A stretch of 64,000 nucleotides of DNA. Origin: Sipunculus nudus. Its lineage: Eukaryota > Annelida > Sipuncula > Golfingiida > Sipunculidae. The notes beneath the pieces are model-generated. The model ran no database searches and had not been told where the DNA came from. It saw only the letters and a program-made list of their open reading frames with translations. Numbering within the stretch: the stretch's first letter is position 1; each line of letters opens with the position of its first letter. The translations under genes were made by a program, and so were the position numbers. The stretch lies in NCBI GenBank assembly GCA_026874595.1, contig CM049306.1, positions 57,542,019-57,606,018 of the forward strand. Direction: 5' to 3'. Shown here one piece after another: positions 57,741 through 64,000 of this stretch.

Positions 57741-57850
57741 CACAATCTGAGGCCTGAATGACACCGTGTCGTGCGTCTGCGCTTGAGCTTGCGCGATGCC
57801 GACCATTTCAAACATGGCGGAAACGAGATGCATCCTCGCCCGCGCGGTCT
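57715..57850. promoter_or_regulatory. CpG-rich promoter-like region with YY1-type motif
   Basis: CpG density jumps here against an AT-rich background. It contains CAAACATGGCGGAAA (YY1 consensus AANATGGCGG) at 57809-57823, two TGCGC half-sites resembling NRF1 sites (TCTGCGC, TTGCGCGATGC) at about 57776-57798, and GCCCGCGCGG. It lies about 0.6 kb upstream of the ACAD8 start codon, the expected place for its promoter. A second ATGGCG motif (AAAAATGGCGTC) lies at about 58206. Confidence 0.5.
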
Positions 57851-57987
57851 GGAAACCCGTTATTTACGGTTTATTTACCAATAACTACATCGTCGACACG
57901 GATATGCCACTGCTATAGGATATTTACTGCACTTTCACATCAAATTTGTTCAACCAAATCTCCATATAACGCTAGGTTTCAAACGAA

Positions 57988-58024
57988 ATGAGGGCTATAG
58001 TTGTGCACGAATGGAAATTTCCAG
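57988..58024 (+). other. Possible first coding exon of a divergent gene, very tentative
   Basis: ATGAGGGCTATAGTTGTGCA encodes MRAIVVHEWKFP, which resembles the start of quinone oxidoreductase-like proteins (MRAIVV...). A weak donor CCAG|GTTCAA follows. No second exon was found on the + strand in this window. Two other short ATGs in good context occur at 57814 (MAETRCILARAVWKP) and 58211 (MASSEHRSNGAQ). Confidence 0.15.
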
Positions 58025-58259
58025 GTTCAAATGGGAGACCGAATAAAGCCCCATGAAAACAGTGGGAAGGGAAATTTCAATCAGGCAATTATTTCACAAT
58101 CCTGTGGAGCTCACAACGAATCGGTTTTGATAAATTCTTACCTGAAACTGTTGAAAATTACCCTTGATTTTCTTGAATTTCCGGAATTATATGCGCAGAA
58201 TCGACACAAAAATGGCGTCTTCTGAGCATCGAAGCAATGGTGCTCAGAGGGGTCTAGCT

Positions 58260-59640
58260 ATTGGTCTATTTGGAGCCATTGCATTACGAACCTAGTTACA
58301 CTTCCTGACACCAGGGTTCGCGGCAACCTGCCATTGACAGAGTCCCAGTTGTAAGCCAATAGGACAAATTGAATGATATATCACGGAATTATTTTGCAGT
58401 AACGTAACCTTTGTTCACTTAATGGTAACTAGTGTATCTTTTCATAGGGAAACTGGTTATTTTAGATAATTACTGCATATTTACCACCAGAATAACATTA
58501 TGTTGCCCTATTTATTATAATTTAATTAAAACCTACATTTTTACCCCCCAATAAATCAACAGATTCTGATGAAAATAGTTTTTAGATATACATGCAGTCA
58601 TTGTCTTTTGTGATAGAATACTTTTATTTAATTGATTTATTTAACACTAAACACTTTTAAATATTGAAATAAATAGAAATAAAGCTGACTTTTTAACCTT
58701 TTTTTTAAATTATCTGCACAACTTAAATAATTAGTTTTGTACAAATTATTTTATTTCATTAAATACCTTTTGTAACAAATTTTAGATAGCTGATTGCACA
58801 GCATGCATAAAAGTTATTTTATTGCTTTTCCTTTTTTTTATAATTTTATAACGCTGATTACTGGATGCTTTTCAGCCTGTTATTTAAGTAACAAATTTGG
58901 AATATTGTTAGCATATAAAAGCAACAACTAAAATATTATTTGATAATAAAATTATACTTATATATCTGTTAATTAAATGCATTTTGTCCATAATTTTGAC
59001 AGTCGATGTTTCTCATTAAATAATCAGGATATTGTTAATTTAAAATATATATTGTGGAAGTTACTTTTCATAGACAAATTGGCCAACTCTGCAGAAGAAA
59101 ATTAGGTCAAAGAAAGTGACTTAATCCTGGAAAGATCCCCTTGGAAACGTGAAATTAAAGAAAACTTCGAAACATCCGAGGTCCGACACAAGCGGGTTTT
59201 GTTTAGTTATAATTTTACTAGAGTTGTCCGGAATATCGAGTCTGTAACTACTACATAAGCGGGGTTTCACTGTAATTTATTTTTTATATGTCCAGATGTG
59301 ATTATATATATATTAGGATCTCACTGGAACACTAAATTTATTAGGAATATTGGGCAAATTTTCATGGGATTTAATTTTTAAGCTGACATGGCCATATATT
59401 TAACTGTTGAGAAATATAACATTTACACATTTCTGTGTTTTTTTTAAATGTATCTTTTCATATAACATTACTATTCTTCTCCTTATTGCCACATTAAATG
59501 GTGTCATACCACAGGTTTCACTAATACACATTACACATGCAATGTATACCCGATTGGCTTGTTTAACATCCTTATCAAATTTGGTTTATGCTCATTTGAC
59601 AATGGAAAATTGTAAAATAGAATTGCTTCTTAGCTTTTCA
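58260..59640. other. AT-rich intergenic sequence, nothing recognised
   Basis: Very AT-rich, with poly-T runs. No exon or repeat end was identified. Confidence 0.5.
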
Positions 59641-59647
59641 AATGCTA

Positions 59648-59649
<2 letters not shown>

Positions 59650-59707
<58 letters not shown>
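59650..59707. repeat. (TA)n microsatellite
   Basis: About 58 bp of TA dinucleotides with one ACAT interruption near 59661-59664. It accounts for the Ile/Tyr-rich ORFs that cross it. Confidence 0.95.
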
Positions 59708-59709
<2 letters not shown>

Positions 59710-59751
59710 CAGACGAAATAAGTATATTTTGCATTTGCTAAAATTTTCCAA

Positions 59752-59787
59752 AATTCAGCTGAGCGACGTGACCCATGGGCCTCTTGT
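59752..59787 (-). mobile_element. Reversed family A 5' end
   Basis: On the minus strand it reads ACAAGAGGCCCATGGGTCAC, then GTCGCTCAGCTGAAT, the family A start. The matching 3' end was not found leftward, so only this end is annotated. Confidence 0.6.
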
Positions 59788-60339
59788 TTTTATTTTGGGC
59801 CGAACTATTTTAGATTTGTTTCTCTCACCCTAATATAGGTTCAATTGATTTAATTATTATTTAATTATTATTTCAAATGTTTGTTAACAAGGTAATTATT
59901 GTGTAACTGGTATACTGTTCTATTTAGTATCTCTTGATACAATCCAGCTTTAAATTACCATGTACATGTAGTTTGTAATTTTATTTGCCACTGTATGTAA
60001 ATACAATTTGTACAAACAACACACTTTTAAAAAAGTTCAAGTAACTTCGTTTTATATATATATACATATTTGAAAAGCGACCTGCTATTTCGGAGGAGCG
60101 AATCTTTCAATAGGTGGTGTTGGTTGCAGTATGCAACAAAAGAAAGTATGCCTATCTCTCAAACTTGTACATTATCGGGATCTTAATTCATGGAACAAAT
60201 TAAAGGGACGAGTTGTCGGTTGTCGCAAGGCACTGTGAGTTACCCTCGGAAACACTTGCACATGCATCGGGAACACCCCTCAGTTCAGTTAGGCGGAGCC
60301 AGGTGGCACTGCATGTAGTTTTTAACTGCCTTGTACCAA

Positions 60340-61775
60340 TCACAGACAAAGTCGGGGGATACTATGTTTTCATACCGGTCCCGCCACCGCTGCATATAAA
60401 TTTTGTTGGCGCGATAATTCAAAAACTAATTCACGGATCTTTACCAAACTTGGTATATGTATAGATATGGGTGAGAGGACGACGCCTATTCAAAATGAGG
60501 TCATGACCTTTATTAGGAGAGTGTCCTTGACCTTGAATAGGTCCCATTTTGGGGAAAATCACACAAATTCTTAAATCTTGCATGGATTGATCCAAAAATC
60601 AAGTTAATCGAAGATCATGGATAGGGTTATCATGTTTCAGAAACTGGTGGCGCCATCTATTATTCTTTACTTGTTTTCGTGCCTTTTAATACCCCCAAAA
60701 TTGCCACTTGACAGTACTGTGAGCAATTTAAGTCAAAAACTAATGGACAGATTTCTTTTATATTATGCATATACGTGTACATAGATATAGGTTATGGGAT
60801 GATGTTTATTTAAATTGGGGTCATGACCTTTCCTGTAAGAGTGGCCTTGACCTTGAATATTCCCATATTTGGTGAAATTCACACAAAATCTTTAATATCT
60901 CGGTAAGGGATACGTGGAATGATCCAAAAATCAAATTGATCGAAGATCTTGGATAGCTTTGTCTTTTGCAGAAGACAGGTGGCGCCACCTTGTGTCGTTT
61001 TCTTGTTAAAATGATGTTAACGCAATAACTTTGTAAGAAATTGAGGTACAGTCACCAAACCCACAGGTTTGATGCATCTTATCAACGGCTAGGTCAAGTT
61101 CGAACATGGATGACCTTGATGCATTTTTTCAAGGTCACAGCAGCGATTATGCTAAAATGATAGAAGGGCATTAACTCAAAAAGAATTTGTGGTACAGTCA
61201 CCAAACCCACAGTTTAGATGCACCTTATCAAGGGCTAGGCCAATTTCGAATATGGATTACCTGCATTTTTCAAGGTCACAGAGGCGATAACGCTGAGATT
61301 TCTTTCATATCATGCATATATATATATATATATTTAAGTTAATCTTTTTTAATTTAAATTTTTAAATAATTTTTTTTTAATCTTGGATTGTTTTGTCTTC
61401 TGTAAAATACAGGTGGCGCCACCTTGTGTCGTTTTATTGCTTTCGCACCTTGAAATACCCCACCATTGCCACTTCATAGCACTGTGAGCATGATAAATTG
61501 AAAACAAATGGACAGATATCTTTCATATCATGTATATAGACATGGGTTACGAAATGAGATATATTTCAATTTGGATCATGACCTCTCCTATGAGAGTGAC
61601 CTTTACCTTAAATATGCCCATACTTATAAGAAACCATGGTGGCTAGCCAAGTGTCAGTCTCTGCATTTGAATTCAAGATGGGATCCTATTCTTCGAGGCT
61701 GGGGGGAAGGGGGGGGGGGAGGGGGGTTAATTATCTGGGGATACTTTGGCACCTGCGGTGCCAAGAAATATCTAG
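60340..61775 (+). mobile_element. Helitron, family B
   Basis: It starts TCACAGACAAAGTCGGGGG after host A and ends with TTTGGCACCTGCGGTGCCAA, GAAATAT and CTAG before host T. Interior units contain GGTCATGACCTTT, ATGACC/AAGGTCA words and GGTGGCGCCACC at 60970 and 61412. A G-rich tract lies at 61701-61726. Confidence 0.85.
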
Positions 61776-61904
61776 TTTTAGCTGGAATGAAAGCGAGTCC
61801 TTGATATTGCCATATGTTGTCAAATATAAAGCTAACTTTAATAATGAGACTTCACCATGAAAATTAGTTTTAAGGCAATCCATAAAGTCATTTCTGAGAA
61901 AAAC

Positions 61905-62040
61905 AAAGTTCCACCAAAGAGTTGCAGGACTTCGGAGATGACGGTCCCTGGTTTGAACCCAGCCGGTGCCACAATAGCATATTGGTGTAATCTCGTTGAA
62001 CCTCAGAGATTCGCTCTGATGTCTTAACGACAAGTTATGA
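61905..62040 (+). mobile_element. Possible tRNA-derived SINE fragment
   Basis: GGTTTGAACCC at about 61951 fits a pol III B box, and the surrounding words (GATGACGGTCCCT, CCGGTGCC) are tRNA-like. An A box is not convincing and no tail or duplication was found. Confidence 0.25.
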
Positions 62041-62629
62041 CTTCTGGATTATTCCTGACCCCGTGCATATAAAAACCTGAAATCCAGGAGGCTTAATAAT
62101 AACATCATTATAATCGTATGGATACCTTCATCCTCATTCAATAGACAGTTCCACCAACAGGCCATGGACCTATCCTTTAAAAAAAGAAGAAAAAAGTCGC
62201 AGGTGGCGCCACGAGTTTTGTACATTCCAAATGGCTATCGGTTGTTTTTGCATACCAAACTTAAGAAAAATACAGTTACCTTACAGCTACCGCACCCACA
62301 CACATTAGGTATACATGTACTTGAGAATTCTGATAATTTAATTATAAAACGTACTCGTTACTGCAGTTTGATAAAGATTCCGTATTCTGACCAGTGTTTA
62401 TAGGCATTCTGCACGTCAAAGAAATGCGTATATACTTTATTTGGTTATCCATCCTATACTTTGTTTCCATGTTGACTCAAAACTGCATTTAAAAGTAAAT
62501 CAATTAAAGGGGCCTAATCACCTATAAAGCATGTTGAATATATACAACAAATGACTTGTTCCCTTTTAAATAAATCTGTACCTGCCAAAATATTGCCTTG
62601 AAACCAGTTGCTTACTCCTGTAAACGAGA

Positions 62630-62960
62630 GTAAAATACTGTGGACCGGGCGCCTTCACTAGTTTCAACATATACACAGCGCGTTGGGCCGTGTGCATCGC
62701 GGAGCCACAACACGTGTCAATCAGGAGAGCCCTGACTGACTTGGACAAAAAAATGTGATATGTTCCTGTTGGCTGAACCACCGCGTGTTGCTGCTCCCTG
62801 TCGGACTCCGGTCACGCGGCATATTATAGTAAACGGGCACACGTGGATTGTGTTTACCAACACGTAGAGCCATAACAAGGTGTTAAACGGCCATATGCGA
62901 GGTACTGAGACTGGTGTGCTGTGTGCTGGTAGAGCTTTGCTTGGGTAACTTTTGTATAAA
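62630..62960. other. Unique GC-richer island with E-box words
   Basis: This stretch is richer in CpG than its surroundings and has CACGTG in AACACGTGTC (62709) and CACACGTGG (62838). It may be a promoter or distal exon of a gene to the right, but no coding structure was recognised. Confidence 0.25.
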
Positions 62961-63682
62961 GCAAAACTGAACTGACAGTGTAAAAGAATAGGCATGGTAT
63001 TCCACCTGATTATGTCCCTTTAATTAATGAAGGTACCAGATCTCTTGTAAAGAGTAAATGGCTTATTAAGATTAGTGAGATTGCAGGTGGCACCACCAGT
63101 TTTTGTCTGCACAATTGTACTGAAACCCGGATCAGTATCGGTATTTCTTATTTGTATGCCCTACTTTACATGTCTTTGAGTTAAAAGTGGGCGTTGAGTT
63201 GGGAATATATATATCTCGGGAATAAAACATGGATTCATCCATCCTTTCGTTTAATAAATACATTTAATTTTTACAGATTATAACATTCTCTGACATGTAT
63301 ATATAGATATGGTCATGCATGCAAATTCAATATAATTTTTTAAAATGATTTCATAATTATCACGTCTTCTAAAGAAATGAGTTAGTATTGTACCTCCACA
63401 AGGAGGCGAGGTATTGTGATTTGCATGTTTGTTAATAACTTCACTCAGAAAAGTTATGAACCGGTTCCGATGAAATTATGAGGCGGATGATGGTATTAAC
63501 TGTCAATTACATTTGGAAGGTATCATCTGTATCACCATAAAATGTTTTAAAGTAAACAGGTTTACCATTTTGAGATTGAGCAATTTATTTACCCTTGCAC
63601 AGGTATATTTAGGCCTACTATTACTAGGAGCCACGTTTGTCTTCGAGCTCACGTGCAGCGCAAGTGTGACCAAGCTATTTAA

Positions 63683-64000
63683 GGAAAAAAAAAAGAAAAA
63701 AGGTATGGTTCTCAGGCACTTTTTTTTTCAGAAGTCAGTGCGGGCGGGCGGGTTTTTTATTACCTTTTTTTGTGTATTTCGATAAAAATGTCATATGATC
63801 AGGGAAAAGCATGATAATAACATAATTTTTTTTCTAAACGGCTAAAATCACTACATTACAAAGGAAAACTGAACACAATTGTATTATTTTATCTTCTTGA
63901 AAGATAATAATTAAAATATAAATGTTTGATTGGTGGTGGGGGGGGGGGGGGGTTAAAGTTGACGCGGGCGGTGCCTGAGAACCATACCTTTTATTTTTTA
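63683..64000. mobile_element. MITE-like element, copy 3 (runs to window edge)
   Basis: The left end is GGAAAAAA..., AAAGGTATGGTTCTCAGGCA; the right end is TGCCTGAGAACCATACC then T-rich. Interior words match copies 1 and 2, including GTGCGGGCGGGCGGG, GATAAAAATGTCATATGATC and GGGAAAAGCATGATAA. A run of 16 G lies at 63942-63957. The outermost right bases are cut by the window. Confidence 0.8.

Noticed and set aside
59407-59833. Two Ile/Tyr-rich ORFs
   Set aside because: They read through a (TA)n microsatellite.
61905-62040. A functional tRNA gene
   Set aside because: Only a B-box-like word is present. No cloverleaf with acceptor and anticodon stems could be formed by eye.

Overview
The window is AT-rich animal DNA, most likely from a bivalve mollusc. 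Its genes have short exons and long introns, and most of the rest is interspersed repeats. The repeat families fit bivalve genomes: elements ending in ACGG-rich tracts plus a hairpin and CTAA or CTAG, resembling Helitron/Helentron or 'pearl'-type elements, with tandemly repeated cores. The phylum is inferred from repeat style and from protein similarity to remembered family members; no database search was made.

Three genes are recognised. (1) On the + strand, the C-terminal 124 codons of an adenosylhomocysteinase-like (AHCYL/IRBIT family) gene lie at 1598-9831; its 5' part is left of the window, beyond a tandem-repeat array at 1-1430. (2) On the - strand, a complete coding region for the transcription factor NRF1 (eight coding exons, 492 residues) runs from 30908 down to 21900. 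The AHCYL and NRF1 genes converge tail to tail across about 12 kb of 3' UTR/intergenic DNA (9832-21899), which was invaded by one large Helitron-like element (14958-17822). (3) On the - strand, a 423-residue isobutyryl-CoA dehydrogenase (ACAD8) is encoded by a single exon (55932-57203), with a CpG-rich, YY1-motif-bearing promoter-like region at about 57.7-57.85 kb. Between NRF1 and ACAD8, six short phase-compatible pieces on the - strand (54540 down to 40715, one only 10 nt) look like an unidentified coiled-coil gene; this is provisional.

The remaining sequence is mostly mobile DNA. It includes four copies of a family with canonical Helitron ends (5' TC, 3' hairpin-CTAG, A/T target), at least six copies or fragments of a second family (ACAAGGGACC... 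to ...CAGCTGAGCTAA) with one copy nested in another, and three copies of a roughly 340-bp inverted-repeat MITE, one with its empty site visible in a paralogous repeat. A hAT-like element (31008-33131) has 12-bp perfect inverted termini and an 8-bp target duplication. It sits 79 bp upstream of the first NRF1 coding exon and carries a 43-bp perfect inverted repeat. Several tandem arrays are present (50/100-bp, 39-bp, 145-bp, 278-bp).

NRF1 in other animals controls nuclear genes for mitochondrial function, and ACAD8 is a mitochondrial valine-catabolism enzyme. The sequence gives no direct evidence that the two are functionally linked here. Two of the eleven introns between recognised coding exons use GC rather than GT donors, one in AHCYL and one in NRF1.
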